From an uncultured Eubacteriales bacterium (GTDB taxonomy: Bacteria; Bacillota; Clostridia; Christensenellales; CAG-138), in assembly GCA_900549955.1 (NCBI GenBank), contig URQH01000001.1, forward strand, positions 75,710-139,709: 64,000 nt of DNA, given 5' to 3'. The translations under genes and the position numbers were made by a program. Positions 1 through 8,365 of this stretch are shown one piece after another; the stretch's first letter is position 1, and every line of letters starts with the position of its first letter. A model generated the notes under the pieces. That model did no database searches. It saw nothing but the letters and a program-made list of their open reading frames with translations, and was not told where the DNA came from.

Positions 1-892
1 CGTTGGAAGAGCCGAGGTTGTGCATGATGGTCGCGGCAGAACCGGACTGGAATGCAGCCGCCAACTCGCTCCAACCGTTGTTCAGATCGCTTTCTGCAGT
101 ATACTTTCCGTACAGTCCCAGATACTTCTCCACAAACTCAACATTCTTGGGATCGTTGACCGTGCACTTGCCGTTCTCATCAAAATACTCGGTCAGACCG
201 GAATAAGAATACATCATATACTCGAGGCTCGTGCCGCCGCCGGCACCGCCACGGATTGCCACGCCATATGTCTTGGAGTCGGGATCGTAGATTTCCTCCA
301 CGCCCTTGAAGAATTTTTCCCAGTTTGTCGGCAGATCAAGATTCTTTGCCTCATACAGCGAGTTGTTGACCCACAGGCACCAGACATTGCTGGCAAACGG
401 CAGCGTATACTTCTGCTCATCAATCGGGTTGAAGGACAGAACGGTTTCCCAAGCGGATGGCAAAACCTGATCGTAGCAATCCCAATTGGCCAAATAGCTG
501 TCCAACGAGACGAGCTTATTGTTGAGAATCAGCGAGGAAACGCTTCCCTGGATCAATGTGGAGCAATCCGGCGGGGAGCCCGCTGCCAAGGCCGTATCGA
601 GTTTTTGCGTCATATCCCCTGCAACACCGAGCAGTTCGACCTTGATATTGGGGTTCTCGTCTTCAAACTGATCGATCAGCTTTTGATAGGTTGCTTCGCG
701 GGCATCGGTTGTGTTGTCGATCCAGAAGGTGATCGTAACCGTTTCGCCCGTCTTGTCCGTTTCAGGCTCGACAGTTGCGTTCTGCACATCGCCGCTGCCT
801 GTCGTGCCCTTGTCCGTGCAGCCGACAATGCAGACCATACACAGCATGGCCGCTATCAGCAGTGCCAGAAGGGATTTTGAAGTACGTTTCAT
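1..892 (-). CDS. Sugar ABC transporter substrate-binding lipoprotein (C-terminus outside window)
   Basis: Reverse-strand reading gives about 297 residues, open at the left window edge, so the C-terminus is missing. It starts MKRTSKSLLALL and has a lipobox ending in VGC near residue 25, so it should be a lipid-anchored extracytoplasmic binding protein. The mature part resembles family 1 carbohydrate-binding proteins (TITFWIDNTTDAR, then WCLWVNNSLYEAKNLDLP). A GGAGG-like site precedes the ATG. It is the third gene after two MalFG-type permeases, the expected arrangement for a CUT1 sugar importer. The sugar cannot be told from sequence. No ATPase gene is nearby; CUT1 systems often share one encoded elsewhere. 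Confidence 0.9.
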   Translation of the reverse strand, partial: MKRTSKSLLALLIAAMLCMVCIVGCTDKGTTGSGDVQNATVEPETDKTGETVTITFWIDNTTDAREATYQKLIDQFEDENPNIKVELLGVAGDMTQKLDTALAAGSPPDCSTLIQGSVSSLILNNKLVSLDSYLANWDCYDQVLPSAWETVLSFNPIDEQKYTLPFASNVWCLWVNNSLYEAKNLDLPTNWEKFFKGVEEIYDPDSKTYGVAIRGGAGGGTSLEYMMYSYSGLTEYFDENGKCTVNDPKNVEFVEKYLGLYGKYTAESDLNNGWSELAAAFQSGSAATIMHNLGSSN

Positions 893-947
893 GTGAATTC
901 CTCCTTTTTTATTCTTGGGAGAATACCCCCAAAGATTGTTGACTGCA

Positions 948-1805
948 TCATCCTTTGACCGCGCCTGCCGACAGTCCCTGCACCAGATACTTCTGAATAT
1001 ACGAGAACAGCAGTAACGGCGGCAGCAAACCGATGAGCGCACCGGCGGCAAGTTGACCATAATCAGTGCTGTACTCACCGATGAGCGTGCTCAATCCTAC
1101 CGGCACAGTAAAGTTCGATCCAGAGTTTGTGAAGATATAGGCAACGGTAAATTCATTCCAGCAACCGATGAATGCAAACGCAGTGGTTGCAACAATTCCG
1201 GGGATCATAACCGGGATTACAATCCTCCATAGAATTTGAGATCGAGTTGCCCCATCGATCATACCGGCCTCTTCAAGGCTATACGGCACGGCATCGAGAA
1301 AGCCTTTCATCAATGTACTGTTAAACGGCGTCTGTATCACGATATTGAACAAGATCAGTGCCCAGAGAGAGTCGGTCAATCCAATCTTGCGGAATATGAT
1401 GAACAACGGGATGAGCAACATGACGATCGGCAAGAGTTGCGTAGCCAACAGCATCATTAAAAACGCATTCTTCCCCGCAAACCGGTAGCGGCACATTGCA
1501 TAGGCGTTGAGAGTTGATAAAACAAGGATCACAACGCAGGAAATACAGGAGACGAAGAGGCTGTTTCGAATATACGTCGTAAACCGGCCCGAAACGAGGA
1601 GTTTTTCAAAGTTTTCCAGCGTGGGATGACTCGGGATCAACTCGGTCGTGGTCATAATATCTCCATATGTCTTAAGCGACGTGGAAACCGCCCAGAGCAG
1701 GGGAAGGAGAATAAAGGCACAGAAAATCAGCAACGGCAGGTATAGAGTAAATACGCGATCTAGGCCACGGAGGACCATGCGTTTGGTTCGCGTCCGTTTT
1801 TTCAT
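948..1805 (-). CDS. Carbohydrate ABC transporter permease, MalG type
   Basis: This 285-residue inner-membrane permease has about six hydrophobic segments and the EAA coupling loop near residues 185-205 (EEAGMIDGATRSQILWRIV), which docks the ATPase. The N-terminus is short and basic, as in MalG/CUT1 family permeases. Its ATG overlaps the stop of the upstream MalF-type gene by 4 bp, indicating translational coupling. The binding protein follows 55 bp downstream. Confidence 0.93.
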   Translation of the reverse strand: MKKRTRTKRMVLRGLDRVFTLYLPLLIFCAFILLPLLWAVSTSLKTYGDIMTTTELIPSHPTLENFEKLLVSGRFTTYIRNSLFVSCISCVVILVLSTLNAYAMCRYRFAGKNAFLMMLLATQLLPIVMLLIPLFIIFRKIGLTDSLWALILFNIVIQTPFNSTLMKGFLDAVPYSLEEAGMIDGATRSQILWRIVIPVMIPGIVATTAFAFIGCWNEFTVAYIFTNSGSNFTVPVGLSTLIGEYSTDYGQLAAGALIGLLPPLLLFSYIQKYLVQGLSAGAVKG

Positions 1806-2728
1806 GATAGTTCACTCCCCTTTCCATATTTGGTGATCTTCAGATACAGGATGGAGAACACCAACAGAATGGAAAAACAGACTACACCGATTGCTGAGGC
1901 ATATCCGTAATTAGAGTTAATCACGGATGTTTTCATCATGTAGACTGACAACGTGGTCGTCAGATTCATTGGGCCGCCGTTTGTCATGTTATAGATCAGG
2001 TCCACAGAGTTAAACTCCCATATCGTGCGCATCAGTGTTGTCAGCACAATAGAGTCCTTCAAGTGCGGGAGCGTTACATAGACAAAGCTTTTCCAACGAC
2101 CGCATCCATCAATAGAACCCGCCTCATACAATTCCTGTGGTATTGCCTGCAGCCCCGCCAACAGCGTAATGGCAAAGAAAGGAATCCCACGCCATAGTTC
2201 TGCGACAATTACAGCAGCCATAACCGTAGATGTATTGGCTGTCCAACCGATTGGCTTACTGATAAGGCCGATTGCTTCAAACAGATAGTTTACAATGCCG
2301 ATATGTTCGTTATACATCAGCAACCACAGCATCGTAGTCAACACACCGCTGACCGCCCACGGCACAAACGCGATAGCCCGAACCAAACCGCGGAAGCGAA
2401 ACTTTCGGTTGAGCAAAAGCGCAAGAATCATGCCGAAGAGCAGTTGAAGCGCCACCTGCCAGAATACCCACTTTAAGGTAGTCCAGCAGGCCATTTTGAA
2501 CGTCGGATCTTCTGTAAATAGTCTGATAAAATTATCGATCCCAACAAACCCATCAGCCCACGGCTTTTTGAAGTTGTTATTCTGTAAGCTCAACCAGAAT
2601 ACACGCAAAATGGGCAGGAACATGATGCATACCGTTGCTATCACCGTTGGTGAAATCAGCAGGTATGGTGCCAGATTCCCACACTTCTTTCGCTTTAATT
2701 CACTTGTGGTTTTTGACAATCTCCGCAT
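1802..2728 (-). CDS. Carbohydrate ABC transporter permease, MalF type
   Basis: A membrane permease of about 308 residues. The ATG at 2728 is preferred over an in-frame TTG at 2749 because an AAGGGA ribosome binding site lies just upstream of it. Six transmembrane segments are visible, and the EAA loop (EAGSIDGCGRWKSFVYVTLP) sits near residues 210-230. It is the first gene of the permease-permease-binding protein operon and partners the MalG-type protein to form the channel. A sigma-A-like promoter lies about 70 bp upstream. Confidence 0.93.
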   Translation of the reverse strand: MRRLSKTTSELKRKKCGNLAPYLLISPTVIATVCIMFLPILRVFWLSLQNNNFKKPWADGFVGIDNFIRLFTEDPTFKMACWTTLKWVFWQVALQLLFGMILALLLNRKFRFRGLVRAIAFVPWAVSGVLTTMLWLLMYNEHIGIVNYLFEAIGLISKPIGWTANTSTVMAAVIVAELWRGIPFFAITLLAGLQAIPQELYEAGSIDGCGRWKSFVYVTLPHLKDSIVLTTLMRTIWEFNSVDLIYNMTNGGPMNLTTTLSVYMMKTSVINSNYGYASAIGVVCFSILLVFSILYLKITKYGKGSELS

Positions 2729-2797
2729 TAGACAATCCCTTTTCAACAACTTAGATGTTATGGAGTTTTAGATGTTGTAGAGTTCTTGTTCGCTTTT

Positions 2798-2826
2798 ATT
2801 ATATTCATACAGGAAATGACAAACAA
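2798..2826 (-). promoter_or_regulatory. Predicted sigma-A promoter of the sugar ABC operon
   Basis: On the minus strand TTGTTT and TATAAT are separated by 17 bases, about 70 bases before the MalF-type start. The -10 is a perfect match and the -35 matches in four of six positions. Pattern match only. Confidence 0.55.
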
Positions 2827-2867
2827 TTCATTTTCTTTTCACCGTTGTTCACTTTTTTATGCAACTA

Positions 2868-2892
2868 AAAGACCACATAGATCGTGGTCTTT
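2868..2892 (-). terminator. Hairpin, probable intrinsic terminator
   Basis: A 9-bp perfect stem (AAAGACCAC / GTGGTCTTT) with a 7-base loop. It lies just 3' of a minus-strand C-terminal reading-frame remnant (2925-3038) and upstream of the sugar ABC promoter. The stem is nearly symmetrical, so it could act in either direction. Confidence 0.45.
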
Positions 2893-2924
2893 GCTCTTAT
2901 TCTGACACTCCATTTGTTAACATT

Positions 2925-3038
2925 TCAAACGCCTCTACCGCCTTCCCCATGAACAACATACTCAGCAATGCTGAGGAGATCGTCCACTATACTGTCAACA
3001 ACAGAATACGAATTCTCAAGGTAGGCCTCGGCTAGAAT
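2925..3038 (-). pseudogene. Possible C-terminal remnant of an unidentified gene
   Basis: A 37-codon minus-strand reading frame opens directly after a stop and ends at 2925. It contains VVDSIVDDLLSIAEYVVHG, a plausible helical protein tail. No start codon or ribosome binding site precedes it, and a terminator-like hairpin follows. It may be what is left of a gene lost during rearrangement of this scarred region. I do not recognise the family. Confidence 0.25.
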
Positions 3039-3155
3039 CTAATACAGAACGCTTGGAATTGATGTGCGCTTTTCTGGTTGAACAATACTTTGAAAGTAGA
3101 AAGGACCCCTATTAGAGAATTATAATTTGCGTCATAATCAGGAGATATGGTTGCT

Positions 3156-3665
3156 ATGCGGTATAATGTGGTTTTTCACCCATCCTGGTGGCATGTGAAT
3201 GAAGGGATTGCTTCCCCGAGTTTTTTGGGCAGACCCCGATGCTCGTATTGCTTCGGACATCAAGATGCGCCGTGCTTTGTACCAACGGTTTGGTAAGTAT
3301 GATCTAGGGAAACAGAACCCGGAGCCGCGACCTCTTATGGGAAGCGATATGCTCGCCTGCGGATATCTTTCGGGCCAGATTCTGGGTTGTCAGGTCGACT
3401 TTGCTCCCGATGACTCGCCAGAGGTGCATTGCGCCAATCTGGATGATGAAGCGGCATTCTTGTCGAATTCCCGGACTTCGACAAGAGTCCTGTTTGGAAA
3501 GGTATCCAGCACCAGTTGGACTATCTGCAAAATCGATTTGGCCATGTGGAATCTTATATTAACTTTAGCGGCGTCCAAAACCTCGCACTCGACTTGCATG
3601 GCACCGATTTGTTCCTTGACTATTATGATGAAGACAGTCCGGCATCGCATCTGTTAGAGGTTTCT
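3156..3665 (+). pseudogene. Uroporphyrinogen-decarboxylase-like protein, frameshifted and truncated
   Basis: Three adjacent frames each read like part of one protein of the UroD-like methyltransferase superfamily. The first starts at the ATG at 3156 (MRYNVVFHPSWWHVNEGI, with an AGGAGA site upstream). The second runs from about 3215 (IASDIKMRRALYQRFGKYDL) and the third from about 3500 (FGHVESYINFSGVQNLALDL). Two frameshifts are therefore needed. The reading stops at about 3665, where IS3-type sequence begins on the other strand, so roughly half the usual length of about 340 residues is missing. UroD-like genes of this type often sit near sugar transporter operons, so it may once have belonged to the neighbouring locus. 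Confidence 0.7.
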
Positions 3666-3669
3666 TATC

Positions 3670-3985
3670 TGACAACGCGTGAGCTAAGTGATGTTCCTGC
3701 TTGTATTGTAACACTTTTAGGCGAAACTCGCCATCAAAGCCTTTTTGTCGGCCAACCAGATTTCTGCTTAGAAGTCCTTTTGCACCATGCAGCTTATACA
3801 AGTTTACCCATTTTTCAATCGGCGTACAGGATACGCAAAATTTCTCGGATGCCTCTTTGCGTGTATGCCCTTCCAGTACATACTGAACAACTGCTAATTT
3901 TAATTCCTCACTGAACAATTCTTTTCCCATAGATTTCTGCACCCCTTTCGTTGACTTTCTTGTCCAACTTTTGGGGTGCAGTTCA
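3670..3985 (-). mobile_element. IS3-family (IS150-like) insertion sequence remnant: terminal repeat plus truncated orfA
   Basis: The minus strand from 3985 begins TGAACTGCACCCCAAAAGTT, typical of IS3/IS150 termini. An orfA-like frame starts at the ATG at 3930 (MGKELFSEELKLAVVQYVLEG) and contains a helix-turn-helix segment (GHTRKEASEKFCVSC). Similarity ends near YKQEHHL at about 3682. The rest of orfA, all of orfB with its DDE catalytic domain and the second terminus are absent, so the element cannot move by itself. The internal breakpoint abuts the UroD-like pseudogene, suggesting a deletion after insertion. Confidence 0.75.
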
Positions 3986-4051
3986 ATGTGCCGTTCATCT
4001 TGACCGTTGACTGGCTCGGCTGGCTTTTCTATTTTCTCGATGAAAAACAAT

Positions 4052-4567
4052 TTATTCGTACTTATTTCCATCATTGTCATAGTAAACCACATGAATGGAA
4101 TACTCTTTTTCTGGGTTTTTAATTGAGATAATATCCATATCATCTGTGCTGTATCTCAATGTATCTTGCACTTGTCCATTTATTGTATAAGTGATTTCGG
4201 CATACTCTGTTTTAGCACCATTAAACCAAATTAAATCATACCATTCTCCGTTTATTGCAACGCCACCAACAATAATCTCATCACTATTTCGGTTTGTTGA
4301 TGTACTAAATTTGTAATCTCCATTTCCTGTTGGTTCAAAGATAGCAAGTGTAGATTTATTATCTGCACTATATGCTCCACTCACGATATAACCGCCAAGT
4401 TCCAGTTCTTTTGCAATAGTCCATTCATTCCCCTTTGAAATTGCGGTGTTCAGTATGCTTTCTCTGCTGGTAATGGTATCTCCTTTGGGAGTTAAACTAA
4501 AGAAATATAAAAAAGCGGCAGCAACGCAAATAACAGTCGCTGAAATTATCAGTAACCATTTTTTCAT
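4052..4567 (-). CDS. Hypothetical membrane-anchored protein
   Basis: A 171-residue protein starting MKKWLLIISATVICVAAAF. The ATG at 4567 is chosen over an ATG 15 bases upstream because the hydrophobic segment follows it directly. One N-terminal hydrophobic helix (about residues 4-26) acts as anchor or signal, followed by a polar, beta-rich extracytoplasmic domain with many Asp, Asn and Tyr (for example YDLIWFNGAKTEYAEITYTI). There is no lipobox cysteine. It is AT-rich compared with the flanking core genes and follows the XRE gene by 36 bp. Family not recognised. Confidence 0.65.
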   Translation of the reverse strand: MKKWLLIISATVICVAAAFLYFFSLTPKGDTITSRESILNTAISKGNEWTIAKELELGGYIVSGAYSADNKSTLAIFEPTGNGDYKFSTSTNRNSDEIIVGGVAINGEWYDLIWFNGAKTEYAEITYTINGQVQDTLRYSTDDMDIISIKNPEKEYSIHVVYYDNDGNKYE

Positions 4568-4603
4568 AACCAATACCTCCATATAATCTGATTTATTATT
4601 CTC

Positions 4604-5404
4604 TTACTTCCGTCCTCGCTGTGGGTTTGGATTTTTCAGCAAGTCCGACTTCTGTGCAATCTTTTTCAGCCACTTCTTTTCTTCCTCGGACAGCTTCTTA
4701 TAATTCAGTTTGAGCCGCTTGCAGATAAACATCATAGCCGCCTGCTCCGGGTCGCTGTCCGGGCTGGTGGTTTCCTCTGCGGTCTGCAAGAAATCTTCCA
4801 GTGGGTTGTCCTCCGGGACACTGAAAAAATCGTCCTTATGGGCTTCCCGCAGGTCGAGGGCTATCTTGTTTATATCCTGCTGTATCACATAGCGGCAAAA
4901 GCTGTCGTCGTCAATATGGGCGGCGATAAGCTGCCTTAACTGCGGGTCAGTCAAGCCGGGATTGTGCTGTTTCATAATCGTTGCACTCACAGCGTCCACA
5001 ATGGCGTTTGCGCTCTGCACCTGCTTTCCCGCTACGCCGTTCACATAGATTTCAAGGTCGGCCATGAGCCGGGGAAAATCCGGGTGGGTCGCCAGTTCAC
5101 ACAAAAGCGAATTGTCCACCAGCCCGCTTTTCAATAGTTCAATCATATCATCACTCAAATGCAGGTCTGCAAGATCGGCGCTTGGGTGATTTTTTGTTAA
5201 GGAGCGGCCCAGCAGATAATCAACAGTCACTTCATAAAACTTTGCCAATTCAATAAGGGCATAGTGGCTGATGTCCTTATATTCGTCCGCTTCATAGCTG
5301 CCCAGCGCAGACTTGGAGAGGTGTGTTTGCTCTGCAAGCTGTTCCAGCGTCAAGCCACGCTCCACGCGCAGGTCTTTTAGGCGTTCTTGAATGGTTAAGG
5401 CCAT
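4604..5404 (-). CDS. XRE-family transcriptional regulator
   Basis: This 266-residue protein has an N-terminal Cro/CI-type helix-turn-helix at residues 5-70 (TLEQLAEQTHLSKSALGSYE, then YYEVTVDYLLGRS-like sequence). A long acidic and helical C-terminal region of unknown function carries a Lys-rich tail. A GGGAGGG site precedes the ATG. It lies 34 bp after the P-loop kinase gene and is probably co-transcribed with it. Regulators of this form are common in clostridial mobile elements. The target is unknown; autoregulation is likely. Confidence 0.85.
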   Translation of the reverse strand: MALTIQERLKDLRVERGLTLEQLAEQTHLSKSALGSYEADEYKDISHYALIELAKFYEVTVDYLLGRSLTKNHPSADLADLHLSDDMIELLKSGLVDNSLLCELATHPDFPRLMADLEIYVNGVAGKQVQSANAIVDAVSATIMKQHNPGLTDPQLRQLIAAHIDDDSFCRYVIQQDINKIALDLREAHKDDFFSVPEDNPLEDFLQTAEETTSPDSDPEQAAMMFICKRLKLNYKKLSEEEKKWLKKIAQKSDLLKNPNPQRGRK

Positions 5405-5438
5405 ACTATCCCTCCCATCTGTCCGATAATGGAAGTTA

Positions 5439-5957
5439 TCAAAGTAACTCCATATCTATGTTGTACTTGCCATCAATCAGTATATAGTCGAGGTCATTTT
5501 CTTTTGCAAGTGACAAGATGTGTGCATTATCTTCTAATACACTATCTAAAGTGCAATCCTCATCATCCAAACGATTTTCAATAACGCTTGCAAATTGTTT
5601 TATGTCGTTGAAATGCGTTCTTATGTAGTTTTCGCTCATCACAAGACAATAACACCGTATATCTTTGCGGTATTCGTCAGGAAAATCTTTTTTCCAGTCA
5701 AATGGAATGTAGCACCCTTCAACAATCAAATTCTGTCGATTTTCAATTACAGTTTTAACAATTTCTCGGACAATCGGCCATAAAAATTCTGTCAATTCAG
5801 TGTCGTTGCTCACGGGTGTAAGCTGTGTGTTCCTGCTGCGAATCAGCCCCATTTTCAAATGGTCAACCGACAGATACGGATATTTGTATTTTTCGAGAAG
5901 TTTTTGTGCTAACAAAGTTTTGCCTGTGTGAGAAGCGCCAGCAATCAAAATAATCAT
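5439..5957 (-). CDS. P-loop NTPase, adenylate-kinase-like
   Basis: This 172-residue protein begins MIILIAGASHTGKTLLAQKL, a Walker A P-loop (GASHTGKT) at residues 6-13. It continues in a small-kinase pattern: DHLKMGLI near 37, then the hydrophobic strand LIVEGCYIP near 97. Length and layout fit the adenylate kinase / 2-phosphoglycerate kinase-like AAA_33 group found in clostridial accessory regions. The phosphate acceptor is unknown. It heads the AT-rich cassette with the XRE gene and the anchored protein downstream. Confidence 0.8.
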   Translation of the reverse strand: MIILIAGASHTGKTLLAQKLLEKYKYPYLSVDHLKMGLIRSRNTQLTPVSNDTELTEFLWPIVREIVKTVIENRQNLIVEGCYIPFDWKKDFPDEYRKDIRCYCLVMSENYIRTHFNDIKQFASVIENRLDDEDCTLDSVLEDNAHILSLAKENDLDYILIDGKYNIDMELL

Positions 5958-6048
5958 TATACTTCACCGTCCTATAAACCGGGATTTGTCGCTTTGTACT
6001 TATCATTTTACCACAATTCCGAGAGCGTAGAAATAACCTGTTTTTTAA

Positions 6049-6450
6049 GCCGATTTCCTACCTTTCGGATATACGGGACGGGCGGTCATTTATGGCGATT
6101 GCGTCTACCGTGGTCTCTGGTGGGCGCCGGACGGCAGCAAATATGTCCTGGCGCTCAAATATCCCGACCGTCCGTATCTGGCGCTGGCCTGGCCGGAACG
6201 CAACGCAGAGAGCAACCTGTCTGCCTATCTGGCTATGGGCGTGGAGGCTGCGGAACTCGGGAAAGACGCCGCAGCGCCGCCTGACAGTCATTTGGACATC
6301 GACTATCAGTTTTTGCAATGGGGTCGCGACAGCGCCTCCATGCTGTTCTATTATTCCTTCCGGGATGAGCAGCAGGCGCAGCACGATGGGTATTTCTGGT
6401 ATAACTGTGAGACCGGCGAAGTTCACGCGGTTCTGGAACTGCAGCCGTAA
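6049..6450 (+). pseudogene. 5'-truncated gene of unknown function
   Basis: An uninterrupted 133-codon frame runs from a stop at 6046 to a stop at 6450 without a good start. It encodes a coherent GC-rich protein (VIYGDCVYRGLWWAPDGSKY ... FLQWGRDSASMLFYYSF). A methionine at 6235 exists but has no ribosome binding site and would skip the better half. Base use matches the core genome, whereas sequence just upstream is AT-rich. The simplest reading is a core gene whose 5' part was lost when the neighbouring cassette arrived. Confidence 0.6.
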
Positions 6451-6532
6451 CGGCCAGATCAGAGAGGCCGTGTTGCCTACCACAAGCGAACAGTACCACC
6501 GCAATGCCACGCAGCCCCGGCACAAAAAGCAC

Positions 6533-6561
6533 GCGGCCGGTACGAAGTTCGTACCGGCCGC
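6533..6561 (-). terminator. Intrinsic terminator of the 14-gene peptide operon
   Basis: A near-perfect palindrome with stem GCGGCCGGTACGAA and its complement, followed on the minus strand by GTGCTTTTTG. It lies 17 bp after the stop of the XRE-cupin gene. It could also end transcription of the truncated plus-strand gene. Confidence 0.75.
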
Positions 6562-6577
6562 AAAACCTGGAAAACGA

Positions 6578-7129
6578 TCAGTAGATCATGGCGGACAGGA
6601 TGGACAGGCCGACGGCCTCCGCCTCCGTGGGGTTGTACAGCCGGTGCACGGTCCCCTCCTTCAGATAGATGCTGTCGCCCTCGCCGAGCCGGATGCTCTG
6701 ACTCGCCATCTCCACCTCGATGCTGCCGCGGATGACGACAAAACACTCGTCCGCATCGTGAGCGGAAAATGTCTCGTTCCCGCGCGCCCCGGGGCGAAGC
6801 GCCACCTGTACCACCTCGATCTTGGGCTTCAGGCCGTTCTCCCCGCCCGGCTTTGGCGTCAAAAATTCATAGTTTACATAGACATCGGAAAAAAACGCCT
6901 TCCTGCGCTGGCTGCGCAGAGAGACATATTGTGGATTGTTGTCCGCAAACATGACGTTCATGGAGATGTTGAGCGCCTTGGAAATGCGCCGCAATGCGGA
7001 CAGCGACGGGTCGACCGCGCCGCGCTCGATCTGCGACAGGCCGCCCGGCGTCAGGCCGGTCATTTCCGCCAGCGTCTGCAACGTCAGTTTTTGCTTTTTG
7101 CGATGTTCGCGTATGACGCTTCCAACCAT
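6578..7129 (-). CDS. XRE-cupin transcriptional regulator
   Basis: A protein of about 183 residues. An N-terminal helix-turn-helix (LTLQTLAEMTGLTPGGLSQIE) joins a C-terminal cupin (CFVVIRGSIEVEMASQSIRL, then EGTVHRLYN), the layout of HipB/PuuR-like small-molecule sensors. The ATG at 7129 has a GGGGGGAAG site 5 bases upstream and is preferred over an ATG at 7150. It is the last gene of the run, 104 bp after the YkvI-like transporter, and is probably the local regulator. Cupins in this family sense amines, amino acids or peptide products, so a proline-related effector is plausible but unproven. Confidence 0.9.
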   Translation of the reverse strand: MVGSVIREHRKKQKLTLQTLAEMTGLTPGGLSQIERGAVDPSLSALRRISKALNISMNVMFADNNPQYVSLRSQRRKAFFSDVYVNYEFLTPKPGGENGLKPKIEVVQVALRPGARGNETFSAHDADECFVVIRGSIEVEMASQSIRLGEGDSIYLKEGTVHRLYNPTEAEAVGLSILSAMIY

Positions 7130-7233
7130 ATGCTTCCCCCCAGTTACCATGTGAATATATTACTTTGCATTCCCGATCTGCTGGAAAAAATTGTACCACA
7201 TCTCATGCAATTCATCAACCAGCAGATCCAAGT

Positions 7234-8352
7234 TCAGCACGCCCTGCTCCTTGCACACAGTCTTTGATACCCGGCGCGCAGATCCTTCCACAGCACGGCG
7301 CCACACAGGAAAAATCCCACATAGCCGCACAACACATACACGATATTGACCAGCCTGTCAAACGACAGCGTCATGGCCATAACCGCCCCCGCGAGCGCCG
7401 CCACCAGTACGGCATACCGGCTGCGCCGCGTCCTTTCGCCCGCAACGCGGGCAGTCGCCGTCCAAAGCAGAGGCACGGATGCGGTGTAGATACCTAGCGA
7501 CACAATCATGGCAAACGCCGTTGCAACCGCAGGATGCAGCTGTTCCGCAAGCACGAGCATCGGCACTTGCGAGCCCTGCAATGCGCTGATATTGCCCATC
7601 ATGGCCAGCGTCATGACCAATACGCCGGAAAAAAACACCGCCGTACCAAGAACAATGCCGCGCGTGGCCCGGCGTCCATCCTCCGCCTCGGCGCCCAGCC
7701 TGGTCAGGAACGTCGTCAACCAGATCATCGAAATGCCCACATAGGACACGGCCGACAGCCACCAGAAATCCGCCGCACGCAACAGCTGCATGGAAGCAAT
7801 GGCGCGATCGGCCTCGGCTAAATTGCCCGCGCCACGTGCCAGGCCCACGACGGCGACCGCAAATACCATGGCGATGATGACCGGCCCCAGGTTGCCGAGA
7901 ACCTTCAACATGCGCCCAAACCCGCCGATGACCGTCACGCAGGACAAAAGAGCCGTGATCGCCACGCCAGCCCCTGCCGGCAGGCCAAACTGTTGCGCCA
8001 TTGCCGCCCCGGCGCCCGCAAGGATCACCACAAACGACATATAGATCGCAAATGTGATAAACCAGTCAAAAAAACGGCCGATCACAGGACCGCAATAATA
8101 AGCAAACACATCGCTGCCGCGTTTAAAATGCTCCCGATGTCCCGTCGCAACCAGGCGTGCCCCCGCATAGGCCAGCAGCGCAAACACCAGCAAAATGGTT
8201 GCAATTCCATGGAACCCGAAGGCCACATAGTATTGCATGACCTCCTGTCCCGTTGCAAATCCGGACCCGCTCATAAACGCAATATAGGCTCCGGCAAAGC
8301 GGAGGGCAGCCAGGCAGCCAGCCGCCCCCTTCTGTTTCCCAGTCCTGCACAT
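7234..8352 (-). CDS. YkvI-like integral membrane transporter
   Basis: This 372-residue protein has about ten hydrophobic segments. It opens with a signature typical of YkvI-type APC/LeuT-fold proteins (AYIAFMSGSGFATGQEVMQY, residues 22-41). A second conserved stretch reads SYVGISMIWLTTFLTRLG. Family members are putative amino-acid transporters without established substrates. It follows proC by 13 bp, so proline, proline precursors or another peptide-derived amino acid are plausible cargo. An odd GTG-rich basic N-terminal stretch (MCRTGKQKG) precedes the first helix. Confidence 0.8.
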   Translation of the reverse strand: MCRTGKQKGAAGCLAALRFAGAYIAFMSGSGFATGQEVMQYYVAFGFHGIATILLVFALLAYAGARLVATGHREHFKRGSDVFAYYCGPVIGRFFDWFITFAIYMSFVVILAGAGAAMAQQFGLPAGAGVAITALLSCVTVIGGFGRMLKVLGNLGPVIIAMVFAVAVVGLARGAGNLAEADRAIASMQLLRAADFWWLSAVSYVGISMIWLTTFLTRLGAEAEDGRRATRGIVLGTAVFFSGVLVMTLAMMGNISALQGSQVPMLVLAEQLHPAVATAFAMIVSLGIYTASVPLLWTATARVAGERTRRSRYAVLVAALAGAVMAMTLSFDRLVNIVYVLCGYVGFFLCGAVLWKDLRAGYQRLCARSRAC

Positions 8353-8365
8353 GGGTCTACGGCGT

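Noticed and set aside
53..892. Long plus-strand open frames opposite the sugar binding protein gene
   Set aside because: They are shadows of the minus-strand gene, which has a lipoprotein signal, a ribosome binding site and clear family motifs.
2903..3060. Regulatory RNA between the sugar ABC operon and the UroD pseudogene
   Set aside because: The region reads better as a decayed protein tail followed by a terminator; no conserved RNA motif was seen.
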